Positions 42,268 to 51,290 of a stretch of DNA of 64,000 nt are shown in pieces (within the stretch, counting starts at the first letter, position 1; every line of letters begins with the position of its first letter). Made by a program: the position numbers and the translations under genes. The notes below the pieces were generated by a model. It worked only from the letters and a program-made list of their open reading frames with translations, was not told the origin of the DNA and did no database searches. The DNA comes from Maribacter dokdonensis DSW-8 (lineage in GTDB: Bacteria; Bacteroidota; Bacteroidia; Flavobacteriales; Flavobacteriaceae), in the NCBI RefSeq assembly GCF_001447995.1, contig NZ_LDPE01000002.1, forward strand, positions 682,001 to 746,000, read 5' to 3'.

Positions 42268-43146
42268 TTAATAATATAATTCGTCCGTTCTAAGATTTAA
42301 GAAGCGCTGGGTGGCGAAATAGGTGCTAATGAACGAAATAAGTATACCCAGTAGAAAAACGCCTATAAATAAGGTAACTAAAATATAAGGTTCTTCTAGT
42401 AACCCTAAGTCTTCAAAATTAGTATTTACATAGTATACGACACCACCAATGGCCAACAATGCAATAGTAGCACCGATCATACCTAATTTAATATTTTGCC
42501 ATATAAATGGTCTACGGATAAACGTTTTGGTAGCACCTACCATTTGCATGGTCTTTATGATGAATCTTTTTGAGTAAATAGAAAGGCGTATGGAGCTGTT
42601 GATCAACAATACGGCAATAAAGGTGAAAATGGCGCTAGCTACTAAAATCCAGAAACCTATCTGTTCTACACTTTTTGCTACCATGCTAACCAGCACCCTA
42701 TCATAACTGACCTCGTCAACAAAACTTTTTTCAGAAAGTGTTGCGGCAATCTCTTCAACTTTTTCTGCGGTAACAAAATCAGCGTTTAGCTTTACATCTA
42801 TCGAGTTTTTAAGAGGGTTGTAGCCTAAGTAGTCTACAAAATCTTCCCCAATTTCTTCACTGTGTTGTTTTGCAGCTTCTTCTTTAGAAACATAGGTAGA
42901 AGACTTGGTGTATTCTGACATTGCCAAGGTTTTTTGAAGTTGTTCCACTTCAATTTCCTTGGTATTTTCTTTTAGAAATACAGAAATGGTAATCTGCTCT
43001 TTAGAGCGATCTGCCATTTTTTTGGTGTTTAAAACCAGTAGTCCTAAAATTCCCAATAGGAATAAGACCAATGCAATACTTAACACCACAGAAAAGTACG
43101 AGGAGATAAGTTTGCGTCTTTGATAATTTTCGAAAGAATTAGCCAT
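42268..43146 (-). CDS. ftsX: Cell division protein FtsX
   Basis: This 292-residue protein has four membrane helices with a large periplasmic loop (about residues 45-165) after the first, the FtsX/permease pattern. With the ATPase FtsE (not in this window), FtsX controls peptidoglycan hydrolases at the septum. It heads the operon ftsX-DUF3098-uppP-truB. The usual order with DUF3098 supports the call. Confidence 0.92.
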   Translation of the reverse strand: MANSFENYQRRKLISSYFSVVLSIALVLFLLGILGLLVLNTKKMADRSKEQITISVFLKENTKEIEVEQLQKTLAMSEYTKSSTYVSKEEAAKQHSEEIGEDFVDYLGYNPLKNSIDVKLNADFVTAEKVEEIAATLSEKSFVDEVSYDRVLVSMVAKSVEQIGFWILVASAIFTFIAVLLINSSIRLSIYSKRFIIKTMQMVGATKTFIRRPFIWQNIKLGMIGATIALLAIGGVVYYVNTNFEDLGLLEEPYILVTLFIGVFLLGILISFISTYFATQRFLNLRTDELYY

Positions 43147-43208
43147 AGTGCTTAAAAGTGCAGTAAAAATAGCAAAGTAAAGTGAAATGGTACTTAAAAA
43201 AATAAGCC

Positions 43209-45089
43209 TTAACGTTTTAAACTAAAGTGCCCCTTAAATTGAGCCGTGTCTGCTTCAATTAGATACCAATAGTCATCTTCTGGCATATCTTCTCCATTAA
43301 AGGTGCCATCCCAAGAGGTGGCGTTTGTGTTCCCAAATTTTATAAGCTTGCCATAACGATCATAAATAGAAATGGTGATGTTGCTAAAAACCTCAAATCC
43401 GTCAGGTTCAAAAAAATCGTTGAACGTATCTCCATTTGGGGTAAAGAATTTTTGAATCACCAGATGATAAAAATCTTGGGTTACTACGCCGCAATCTGTA
43501 TTGTCCCGCACGTAAATAGTATAAAATCCACCTTCAACAGCATCAAAAGTGGGGTTTGGTTGAAATGAAATTCCGTCTAGGGAATATTCAAAATTTCCAT
43601 CGTTAATAGTAGTTATGCGTATAGATGCTCCATCGGATATAATGTTGTCTATTCTGGGTAGATCTATTTGTTCCACATTAAAATTTCGAATGGTAGAGCA
43701 ACCATTTGCATTGGTGATGACCACATTGTAATCGCCCGGTGTGGTAACATCAATTTGTTGTGTGGTTTCACCCGTGTTCCATTGATAGGCGACATTTTCA
43801 ACCTCGGCATTTAAAGTGGTAAAAGAATCTTCACATAAAAATGTGCTCATGTCATCTGGTACTATTGGTAAGGGGTTTACGGTGAGCGTTATTGCTGTTC
43901 TTGTGGTAGATGCACATACTATTTCAGTTGAGTTTGCTTCGGCATAATAGGTGCCGGCGACACCAATTTCTAAATTTTGGCTATTGGATAAAATTAAATT
44001 TCCACCGGTAGGGGCGTCATACCAATTAACGGTGTAGTTATTTTGAGTGGCTACTGTTAAAATTCCCAATTCTCCTTCACAGACCATAATGTCCCCGTTA
44101 CTTGTTGGAGCTGCTGGTATAGGTAAAACGGTAATATTAAAAACATCGGACACCACATTGCAAAGATCGTTATTGACATTGACTACATCTTCGGCAATTT
44201 TTGTCCTGAAATAGGTAGTTGTGGTTACTAATGGAGTATCTAAAATGGCACTATTCTCACCAGGAATATCTGTCCAGTTTTGTTGGTCCGTACTATGCTG
44301 CCATTGGTAAGCGTGTGTGCTAAAAACAGAAGAATCTGGTGTAGCCGTAAGTGTTCTTGAGACTCCGCCTTGGGTTTCACATACCACTAAACTTACTTCG
44401 TTAGATGGTGTTGAGACCGTAACGTTGTCTCCGCATGATCGAAATAAAATGTCATCTATGGCTAAATCATTGCCACAACCGCCATTACTATTGTTTCTCA
44501 TCTTTAAAATGACAGATGTTTGGCCTGGCTCGGTTTTAAATACCAAGGCATATTGGTTCCACTCGGTGGTGCCGGTATTGAAAATATTTCCTGTATCACC
44601 TTGGGCTAGAAGATTAGTGTCAGTTTCGTCCCAAATTTGAAAACGAACGTTAACGGGTATACTGTTGCCTTCGCAGCTATTTGCAGGTTGAAGGTTAATG
44701 AGCCAAGAAGAAAATTCATAGGTAGTGTTTTCACATAATCCCGTAACCTCACGTTGATAGAACTCCCCGGCAGTAAAACTGGCATTGACGATAAATGCTT
44801 TTCCATTGGTGTCTCCAGGGGTATGATCCTGTAATGATAGCCAATCAAAGTAATTTGTGGTGCTAGAAATAGTATAATCCCCATCATTAGGGGTAAAGGC
44901 GGTAAAGTTATATGTGGTTGTGCCAGCGGGCAAAGCTGGGCCGTTATTTGTCCCGGCACCAAAATCTTCTGTAAAAATAGGGTCGCCAGAATTGCCACCG
45001 CAAAATCCTAATTGGGCTTTCATTTCTATGGAAACCAAACAGAATATGAAAAGTAAAAAGACTAATTTTTTGGGACACATTAATTTCAC
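43209..45089 (-). CDS. T9SS type B-sorted cell-surface protein with repeated beta domains
   Basis: This 626-residue protein has a signal peptide (to about residue 25, EMKAQ), a lectin/jelly-roll-like N-terminal part (CGGNSGDPIFTEDFGAGTNNG onward), several Ig-like repeats with paired cysteines and a C-terminal gliding-motility type B sorting domain (FTPNGDTFNDFF...YDRYGKLIKFG...GTFNGEDMPEDDYWYLIE). It is exported by the type IX secretion system to the cell surface, where it may bind sugars. A -7 element TAAATTTG on the minus strand (45103-45110) lies close to the start, so the real start may be the ATG three codons later. It is divergent from leuS. Confidence 0.88.
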   Translation of the reverse strand: MKLMCPKKLVFLLFIFCLVSIEMKAQLGFCGGNSGDPIFTEDFGAGTNNGPALPAGTTTYNFTAFTPNDGDYTISSTTNYFDWLSLQDHTPGDTNGKAFIVNASFTAGEFYQREVTGLCENTTYEFSSWLINLQPANSCEGNSIPVNVRFQIWDETDTNLLAQGDTGNIFNTGTTEWNQYALVFKTEPGQTSVILKMRNNSNGGCGNDLAIDDILFRSCGDNVTVSTPSNEVSLVVCETQGGVSRTLTATPDSSVFSTHAYQWQHSTDQQNWTDIPGENSAILDTPLVTTTTYFRTKIAEDVVNVNNDLCNVVSDVFNITVLPIPAAPTSNGDIMVCEGELGILTVATQNNYTVNWYDAPTGGNLILSNSQNLEIGVAGTYYAEANSTEIVCASTTRTAITLTVNPLPIVPDDMSTFLCEDSFTTLNAEVENVAYQWNTGETTQQIDVTTPGDYNVVITNANGCSTIRNFNVEQIDLPRIDNIISDGASIRITTINDGNFEYSLDGISFQPNPTFDAVEGGFYTIYVRDNTDCGVVTQDFYHLVIQKFFTPNGDTFNDFFEPDGFEVFSNITISIYDRYGKLIKFGNTNATSWDGTFNGEDMPEDDYWYLIEADTAQFKGHFSLKR

Positions 45090-45167
45090 GATTGTAAGAT
45101 ACCAAATTTAGTCAATAGGCAATAGTTCTATAGTTTGTAGAAGTAAAGCTGTTAATTAGCAATATCT

Positions 45168-45198
45168 TTTTAACTCTCAACGATTCAACCTATTTTTG
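45168..45198 (+). promoter_or_regulatory. Promoter of leuS
   Basis: TTTT (45168-45171) and TATTTTTG (45191-45198) are spaced by 19 bases and match the -7 consensus perfectly. The ATG lies 27 bases further on. Confidence 0.65.
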
Positions 45199-45224
45199 CG
45201 ACTTACAGAAAAGAAGTAACTATC

Positions 45225-48059
45225 ATGCAATACAATTTCAACGAAATTGAGGCCAAATGGCAAAAATACTGGGCAGAAAACCAAACATTTAAAGCGGAGA
45301 ATAATTCTGAAAAGGAAAAATTTTATGTGCTGGATATGTTCCCTTATCCTTCTGGTGCGGGACTCCATGTTGGTCATCCGTTAGGGTATATTGCCAGTGA
45401 TATTTATGCACGTTACAAAAGACATAAAGGTTTTAATGTATTGCATCCGCAAGGGTATGATTCTTTTGGGTTGCCTGCAGAGCAATATGCCATACAAACA
45501 GGTCAGCATCCTGCAATAACCACTGCAGCCAATATTAAAACATATAGAAGGCAGTTAGATCAATTAGGTTTCTCTTTTGACTGGAGCAGGGAAGTAAGAA
45601 CTTCTAGTCCTGAGTATTATAAATGGACACAGTGGATATTCATTCAAATATTCAATTCTTGGTATAATACCGATACGGATAAGGCGGAAGATATAGATAC
45701 TTTAATTTCAGGATTTGAGGCAGAAGGCAATGCCAATGTAAATGCGATTTGCGATGATGATATTGCTATTTTTTCTGCGGAGGACTGGACCAATTTTTCT
45801 GATGTTGAAAAGCAAGAAATTCTTTTAAAATATAGATTAACGTACTTAGCGGATACCGAGGTAAACTGGTGCCCGGCATTGGGTACGGTTTTGGCAAATG
45901 ACGAAATAGTGAACGGAGTGTCAGAACGTGGTGGTCACCCTGTGGTTCGTAAAAAGATGACCCAGTGGAGCATGCGTATATCTGCCTATGCACAACGTTT
46001 GTTAGACGGACTGGATAAGATAGATTGGCCCCAGCCCTTGAAAGATTCGCAAACGAATTGGATAGGTCGTTCACAAGGTGCATCGGCTATTTTTAATGTG
46101 AAAGACCATGATGAAAAAATAGAAGTGTTTACTACTCGCCCCGATACTATTTTCGGTGTCTCTTTTATGACTTTGGCGCCAGAGCACGAATTGGTTGGTA
46201 AAATAACTACGGCAGAGCAAAAAGCTGAGGTAGAGGCATATATTGAGGCAACGGCAAAACGTAGCGAGCGTGATCGTATGGCAGATGTAAAAACCATTTC
46301 CGGTGCATTTACAGGTGCCTATGCAGAGCACCCATTTACAAAAGAGCCTATTCCTATTTGGATCGGTGATTATGTATTAGCGGGTTATGGAACAGGCGCG
46401 GTAATGTCCGTGCCATGTGGTGATCAGCGCGATTATGATTTTGCAAAGCATTTTAATATTGATATTCCTAATGTATTCGAAGGTGTAGATATTTCTGAGG
46501 AAGCTTTTGCCGATAAGGAAAAAACGGTTATTGCAAATTCTGATTTCTTGAACGGATTACCGTATAAGAAAGCCATGAAATTGGCAATCTATGAGTTAGA
46601 GAAAATAGTACATGGTGAAGGAAAAATAAATTATCGTTTGCGCGATGCTGTTTTCAGTCGCCAAAGATATTGGGGAGAACCTTTCCCTGTATATTATGTA
46701 GATGGTATGCCACAGATGATCGCAAAAGAACATTTGCCAATTGAGTTACCCGAAGTGGAAAAGTATTTACCAACCGAAACCGGCGAACCCCCATTAGGTA
46801 ACGCTGAGGTATGGGCTTGGGATACCGTTGCAAATAAGGTTGTCAATAATAGCGAGATAAATAATACCACAGTATTTCCGCTAGAGTTGAATACTATGCC
46901 GGGTTGGGCGGGTAGTTCGCAGTATTTTAATAGGTATATGGATCCGCATAATAGCGAAGAAATATTCTCAGAGAAAGCCATTAATTACTGGCAAGATGTA
47001 GATTTATATATAGGTGGAAGCGAGCACGCAACAGGGCATTTGTTATATAGCCGTTTCTGGCAAAAATTCATGTTCGATAAAGGTTTGGTGCCTAAAGATG
47101 AGTTTGCTAAAAAGCTGATCAATCAAGGAATGATTACGGGGACTAGTGCTTTTGTGTATAGAGATGAGGATGGAAAAACATTGATTTCTAAAGGCTTAAT
47201 AGAAGGAAGAAATGTAACTCCAATTCACGCAGATGTATCATTAGTAAATGCATCGGACGAGTTGGATATTCAAGGATTTAAAAGTTGGAGGGATGAATTT
47301 GCTGATGCGGAATTTATCACTGAAGAGGATGGAACATTTAAAGTAGGTCGCGAAGTCGAAAAAATGTCCAAATCCAAATACAACGTAGTAAATCCAGATG
47401 CTATTTGTGAAGAATATGGGGCGGACAGTCTGCGCTTGTATGAAATGTTCTTAGGTCCGTTAGAACAATCTAAACCTTGGAACACGGCAGGTATCACCGG
47501 AGCACATGGTTTCTTAAAGAAACTGTGGAAATTGTACACGCCATTTTTAGATGAAACCGCGATCACTGAGCGTAGCCGAAGTGAAAAAGAGCCTTCTAAA
47601 GAATCTTGGAAAACATTGCACAAGACCATTAAAAAGGTAGAAGAGGATATTGAAAACTTCAGTTTTAATACATCGGTATCTACTTTCATGATCTGTGTAA
47701 ATGAACTTTCAGCTCAAAAATGTGTCAGCAGAAAAGTGTTGGAGCCATTGGCAATATTGGTATCGCCATATGCGCCACATATTGCGGAAGAATTGTGGAG
47801 CAAATTGGGTCATTCAGATTCTATTGCTACGGCACCATTCCCAAAATTTGAAGAAAAGTATATCAAAGAAAGTGATAAAGAATATCCGATATCCTTTAAC
47901 GGTAAAATGAAATTTACCATGCAGTTGTCTTTAGATTTAGGTAAAGATGAAATAGAGGCTGCGGTTATGGCACATGAAAAAACCCAACAACAATTGGCAG
48001 GGCGTACTCCTAAAAAGGTGATTGTAGTACCTGGTAAAATTGTAAATATCGTTGGTTGA
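45225..48059 (+). CDS. leuS: Leucyl-tRNA synthetase
   Basis: This 944-residue enzyme charges tRNA-Leu. It has the HIGH-like motif HVGH in the N-terminal Rossmann part (PYPSGAGLHVGHPLGY), the editing domain, and the KMSKS loop (VEKMSKSKYNVVNPD). Compared with the common form it has an insert of about 45 residues (about 145-190) before the VNWCPALGTVLANDE segment, and the zinc-binding cysteines are replaced (SERGGHPV). Near residues 781-788 a short palindromic repeat is translated in frame as ITERSRSEK. All other core motifs are present and the frame is intact. The gene has its own promoter and terminator. Confidence 0.97.
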   Translation: MQYNFNEIEAKWQKYWAENQTFKAENNSEKEKFYVLDMFPYPSGAGLHVGHPLGYIASDIYARYKRHKGFNVLHPQGYDSFGLPAEQYAIQTGQHPAITTAANIKTYRRQLDQLGFSFDWSREVRTSSPEYYKWTQWIFIQIFNSWYNTDTDKAEDIDTLISGFEAEGNANVNAICDDDIAIFSAEDWTNFSDVEKQEILLKYRLTYLADTEVNWCPALGTVLANDEIVNGVSERGGHPVVRKKMTQWSMRISAYAQRLLDGLDKIDWPQPLKDSQTNWIGRSQGASAIFNVKDHDEKIEVFTTRPDTIFGVSFMTLAPEHELVGKITTAEQKAEVEAYIEATAKRSERDRMADVKTISGAFTGAYAEHPFTKEPIPIWIGDYVLAGYGTGAVMSVPCGDQRDYDFAKHFNIDIPNVFEGVDISEEAFADKEKTVIANSDFLNGLPYKKAMKLAIYELEKIVHGEGKINYRLRDAVFSRQRYWGEPFPVYYVDGMPQMIAKEHLPIELPEVEKYLPTETGEPPLGNAEVWAWDTVANKVVNNSEINNTTVFPLELNTMPGWAGSSQYFNRYMDPHNSEEIFSEKAINYWQDVDLYIGGSEHATGHLLYSRFWQKFMFDKGLVPKDEFAKKLINQGMITGTSAFVYRDEDGKTLISKGLIEGRNVTPIHADVSLVNASDELDIQGFKSWRDEFADAEFITEEDGTFKVGREVEKMSKSKYNVVNPDAICEEYGADSLRLYEMFLGPLEQSKPWNTAGITGAHGFLKKLWKLYTPFLDETAITERSRSEKEPSKESWKTLHKTIKKVEEDIENFSFNTSVSTFMICVNELSAQKCVSRKVLEPLAILVSPYAPHIAEELWSKLGHSDSIATAPFPKFEEKYIKESDKEYPISFNGKMKFTMQLSLDLGKDEIEAAVMAHEKTQQQLAGRTPKKVIVVPGKIVNIVG
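47564..47583 (+). repeat. In-frame palindromic repeat inside leuS
   Basis: CACTGAGCGTAGCCGAAGTG, with arms CACT/AGTG and an inner AGC/GCC pair, resembles the CTGAGCGNAGNCGAAG-type repeats scattered between genes of many Bacteroidota. Here it sits in the coding sequence and is read as TERSRSE. No second copy occurs in the window. Confidence 0.55.
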
Positions 48060-48079
48060 TTCTTAGGTAGGATAACTAG

Positions 48080-48110
48080 AAAAGAGGCAATGGGAATTGC
48101 CTCTTTTTTT
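48080..48110 (+). terminator. Terminator after leuS
   Basis: A 12-bp stem (AAAAGAGGCAAT with its complement, loop GGGA) is followed by T-rich sequence, about 20 bases after the leuS stop. Confidence 0.93.
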
Positions 48111-48186
48111 TTGCGTTAAATATTCATCAAGGTAATAGCTAATTTTTGAAATTTAATTGAATTATTTGTCATTAAATGAAATGCAC

Positions 48187-48203
48187 CCCCTAAAAAATAG
48201 GGG
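48187..48203 (+). promoter_or_regulatory. Small hairpin upstream of the ald promoter
   Basis: CCCCTA and TAGGGG pair around AAAAA. It lies about 60 bases upstream of the ald -33 element, without a T-run, so it is more likely a protein site or an untranscribed palindrome than a terminator. Confidence 0.35.
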
Positions 48204-48262
48204 TATAGTGGTTATAAAATGATAATTATGATATGAGACCCCTGTGTTTTATCGAATTATTG

Positions 48263-48293
48263 TTTGATATATGACTAATTAGTATCAATTTTG
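48263..48293 (+). promoter_or_regulatory. Promoter of ald
   Basis: TTTG (48263-48266) and CAATTTTG (48286-48293) lie exactly 19 bases apart, one base from the perfect -7 TAnnTTTG. The ATG follows 25 bases later. Confidence 0.7.
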
Positions 48294-48317
48294 CAGTGTA
48301 ATATAAAATGATAAAGC

Positions 48318-49418
48318 ATGATTGTTGGTATTCCAAAAGAAATTAAGAACAATGAAAGCAGGGTAGGTATGACGCCGGCCGGTGTTTTCGAATTGGTAAA
48401 GAACAACCACAAAGTATATGTACAGTCAGAGGCTGGTGAAGGCAGTGGTTTTTTCAATCAAGATTATCAACAAGCTGGTGCAATAATTCTAGATACGATC
48501 GGGCAGGTATATGCCATGAGCGAAATGATCGTAAAGGTAAAAGAGCCTATAGAAGAAGAGTACAATCTAATTCAAGCAGGGCAAATACTATTTACATATT
48601 TTCATTTTGCATCTAGTGAGGCATTGACAAAGGCAATGATCAAACAAAAAGCCATTTGTATAGCGTATGAAACCGTTGAAGATGAAGAAGGGACTTTGCC
48701 ACTTTTGACGCCCATGTCAGAGGTTGCAGGTAGAATGGCCATACAACAAGGTGCAAAATATTTGGAGAAACCTGTAAAAGGACGTGGAGTACTTTTGGGA
48801 GGTGTTCCAGGTGTTGCTCCAGGTAAGGTTTTGGTGTTGGGTGCAGGTGTAGTGGGTATACAAGCTGCAAAAATGGCAGCAGGCCTAGGTGCGCATGTTA
48901 CTATTTTGGATATTAACATGAAGCGTTTACGTTATGTAAATGATGTAATGCCGCCACATGTGGTAACAGAATTCTCAAACGAGTTTAATATTAGAAAATT
49001 AATTAAAACGCACGACTTAATTATAGGGGGTGTTTTATTGAAAGGTGCTAAAGCTCCTAATTTGATTACTAGAGACATGTTGAAAGAAATGAGACCCGGA
49101 ACCGTAATCGTGGATGTTGCCGTAGATCAAGGCGGATGCGTTGAAACTACCAGACCTACCACGCATGAAGATCCTATTTATATTATTGACGATGTGGTAC
49201 ATTATTCTGTAGCTAATATGCCAGGTGCGGTACCTTATACGTCTACCATGGCATTGACCAATGTAACTTTGCCTTACGCGTTAAAGTTGGCTAATTTAGG
49301 TTGGGAAGCAGCCTGTGAAAAAGATGCATCTTTACATAAAGGATTAAATATTGTAGAAGGCAAAGTGGTATATCAAGAGATAATGGAAGCTTTTGGTTGG
49401 GAAGAGATTGTAGCCTAA
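48318..49418 (+). CDS. ald: Alanine dehydrogenase
   Basis: This 366-residue NAD-dependent enzyme interconverts L-alanine and pyruvate. It has the N-terminal IVGIPKEIKNNESRVGMTPAGV segment, the NAD-binding loop GAGVVGIQAAKMAAGLGA (about 174-191) and the conserved VDVAVDQGGCVETTRPTTH segment (about 262-280). The length and the segments fit Ald; the enzyme is close to NAD(P) transhydrogenase alpha subunits but has no transhydrogenase-type insertion. It has a clear promoter and terminator. Confidence 0.95.
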   Translation: MIVGIPKEIKNNESRVGMTPAGVFELVKNNHKVYVQSEAGEGSGFFNQDYQQAGAIILDTIGQVYAMSEMIVKVKEPIEEEYNLIQAGQILFTYFHFASSEALTKAMIKQKAICIAYETVEDEEGTLPLLTPMSEVAGRMAIQQGAKYLEKPVKGRGVLLGGVPGVAPGKVLVLGAGVVGIQAAKMAAGLGAHVTILDINMKRLRYVNDVMPPHVVTEFSNEFNIRKLIKTHDLIIGGVLLKGAKAPNLITRDMLKEMRPGTVIVDVAVDQGGCVETTRPTTHEDPIYIIDDVVHYSVANMPGAVPYTSTMALTNVTLPYALKLANLGWEAACEKDASLHKGLNIVEGKVVYQEIMEAFGWEEIVA

Positions 49419-49444
49419 TCTGTACAAATTGTCAGTAAAATATG

Positions 49445-49480
49445 CCTCGTCATATCCGAAAGGAATTTGGCGGGGTTTTT
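49445..49480 (+). terminator. Terminator after ald
   Basis: CCTCGTC pairs with GGCGGGG (two G-T pairs) around a 17-base loop and is followed by five T, 27 bases after the stop. Confidence 0.75.
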
Positions 49481-49553
49481 GCTTTTATACATGTAGATTC
49501 ATATTTAAGTATGAATCTTTAGTATATTTAATCGATTTAAAATTAGAAAAGTT

Positions 49554-50249
49554 ATGATGGGATATTATATATTGATTGGGGCTATAGCTTTGGTCAGCTG
49601 GTTAGTTAGTAATAAATTAAAGAGTAAGTTCAAGCATTATTCTAAGGTGCATTTGCAAAATGGAATGAGTGGTGCCGAGATTGCTGAAAAGATGTTGGCG
49701 GATCATGGCATACGCGATGTAAAAGTGGTATCTACTGCTGGTATGCTTACCGATCACTACAACCCAAAAAATAAAACGGTCAACTTAAGCGAAGGTGTGT
49801 ATAATCAAAGAAATGCTGCTGCAGCTGCGGTAGCCGCTCACGAAGTAGGGCATGCCGTACAGCATGCACAAGCCTATGAGTGGTTGGGTATGCGATCTAA
49901 ATTGGTACCTATTGTTAGTGTAACTTCTGGGATGTCTATGTGGGTTGTATTTGGTGGTTTGGCATTGGGTGCCGCAGCCGGTGTTGGTTTTGGTTATTGG
50001 GTGGCTGTTGCCGGTCTAATAATGATGGGTATGGCAACACTGTTCAGTTTTGTAACCTTGCCTGTTGAATATGATGCAAGTAATAGGGCATTGGCATGGC
50101 TTAAGAATAAGAACGTTGTTACCCCACAGGAGTATGCAGGCTCAGAGGATGCTCTAAAATGGGCGGCACGTACATATTTAGTTGCTGCTATCGGGTCATT
50201 GGCAACTTTGGTCTACTGGGGACTTCAAGTATTTGGAGGAAGAGACTAA
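49554..50249 (+). CDS. Membrane zinc metallopeptidase (YugP family)
   Basis: This 231-residue protein starts with a membrane helix, carries the zinc motif HEVGH at 96-100 on the first half and ends with two or three further helices (about 115-160 and 200-222). The family (YugP-like, DUF-type zinc metallopeptidase) acts in the inner membrane; its substrates are not known. It is a lone gene with its own terminator; the ATG pair at 49554/49557 makes the exact start uncertain by one codon. Confidence 0.88.
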   Translation: MMGYYILIGAIALVSWLVSNKLKSKFKHYSKVHLQNGMSGAEIAEKMLADHGIRDVKVVSTAGMLTDHYNPKNKTVNLSEGVYNQRNAAAAAVAAHEVGHAVQHAQAYEWLGMRSKLVPIVSVTSGMSMWVVFGGLALGAAAGVGFGYWVAVAGLIMMGMATLFSFVTLPVEYDASNRALAWLKNKNVVTPQEYAGSEDALKWAARTYLVAAIGSLATLVYWGLQVFGGRD

Positions 50250-50266
50250 ACGTAAAGTATAAGTAT

Positions 50267-50304
50267 AAAAAAAGGGAGCTTACTTTTGTAAGCTCCCTTT
50301 TTTT
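50267..50304. terminator. Strong bidirectional terminator between the metallopeptidase and ferritin genes
   Basis: A 17-bp stem (A-run, GGGAGCTTAC and its complement, loop TTTT) with A-runs and T-runs on both sides stops both convergent genes. Confidence 0.93.
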
Positions 50305-50320
50305 AAGTTAGATAAGTTAT

Positions 50321-50827
50321 TTATTTAATACGCTCATCAATTAATTTGAGGGCAATTCCTTCTCTACCGATTACTTCAAATAGGTCTAGAATATCTCTCA
50401 TAGATTTCTCTTCTTCTAATTGTTCTTTTACAAACCACTGTAAGAAATTCTCAACAGCAAAATCTTCGGTCTTTTTCGCCAAAGAAATGATTTTGTTGAT
50501 CGAATTGGTTACGGCAATTTCTTGCTCTAATGCAGTTTCAAAAATTTCCTCTAAAGAAGAAAAATCATGATTTATATTCGATATTTCCGGTGAAATTGCA
50601 TTGCCACCACAATCGTTGATGAATTTGAAAATTTTCATCATGTGTTCACGTTCTTCATTTGCTTGTCGGTAGAAAAATTCTGCACTACCGGTATATGAAT
50701 GCTGATCACACCATGATGCCATTGCTAAATAAGATGAAGAAGCCTTGCCTTCCATCTGTATTTGGTCATTAAGGGCATCTAAAGATGTTACCTTAATACT
50801 CATGTTTAATCTCGCTATATCTTTCAT
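50321..50827 (-). CDS. ftnA: Bacterial ferritin (FtnA type)
   Basis: This 168-residue four-helix protein stores iron. It has the EGKASSSYLAMASWCDQHSY and FFYRQANEEREHMMKIF segments with the di-iron site glutamates and histidine, and a normal length. It starts MKDIARLNMS, which fits ferritins of this group. It has no haem-binding methionine of bacterioferritin. The gene symbol follows the E. coli style and is only indicative. It is a single gene. Confidence 0.93.
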   Translation of the reverse strand: MKDIARLNMSIKVTSLDALNDQIQMEGKASSSYLAMASWCDQHSYTGSAEFFYRQANEEREHMMKIFKFINDCGGNAISPEISNINHDFSSLEEIFETALEQEIAVTNSINKIISLAKKTEDFAVENFLQWFVKEQLEEEKSMRDILDLFEVIGREGIALKLIDERIK

Positions 50828-50937
50828 TTCTCTTAAAATTTAGTATAAAAGTAACGACTATAATATGAATTATAGTATTTGGGTCTTAATTTGAATTTGA
50901 TTTAAGACCAATTATAAATAAGAAAACTGGGTAAACT

Positions 50938-51252
50938 TTAAGATGTGGTTACTATGTGGTCTATATCAAGCGATATAAAACTATAGTCTACCAACGTTTT
51001 TAAGTCTAAAAGCTCAATGGTATTTAATATGAATAAGTGCTCTTTGTTGCAAAGCATTAATACTTCAAAACCATGTTTGTTAAGGTCAGAATCAAAATGA
51101 TTTTCTATTGAAATATTTTGCACTTTGGTGCGTAGGGCAAGCAACTGGCAAAAAGATAATTTAATGGTCTTTTGGTTCATGTCAAGGTAATGACATTTCT
51201 CTTTATCGGATTGATAAAGCGTATAAAATTTAGATTGAAAAACCACTTTCAT
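50938..51252 (-). CDS. Unrecognised 104-residue protein
   Basis: This small protein has no signal peptide or membrane helix. It is rich in Leu, Asp and Ile and has three cysteines (CHYLD, FCQLL, LCNKE). I do not recognise the family. It lies between the ferritin gene and the Lrp regulator, on the same strand as both. A frame of this length with coding-type composition and position between two real genes makes it likely to be real. No further function is visible. Confidence 0.6.
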   Translation of the reverse strand: MKVVFQSKFYTLYQSDKEKCHYLDMNQKTIKLSFCQLLALRTKVQNISIENHFDSDLNKHGFEVLMLCNKEHLFILNTIELLDLKTLVDYSFISLDIDHIVTTS

Positions 51253-51290
51253 AGGGCAAATCTAAAGCTTATTTAGATTAAATCAAAATA

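Noticed and set aside
45766..47689. Several reverse-strand frames of 86-139 residues within leuS
   Set aside because: All lie inside leuS, whose own frame has clear synthetase motifs; the opposite frames have no family features.
48602..48919. Reverse-strand 105- and 76-residue frames in ald
   Set aside because: They are in the NAD-binding region of ald, and their composition (many Pro, Thr, Ala) comes from codon shadows.
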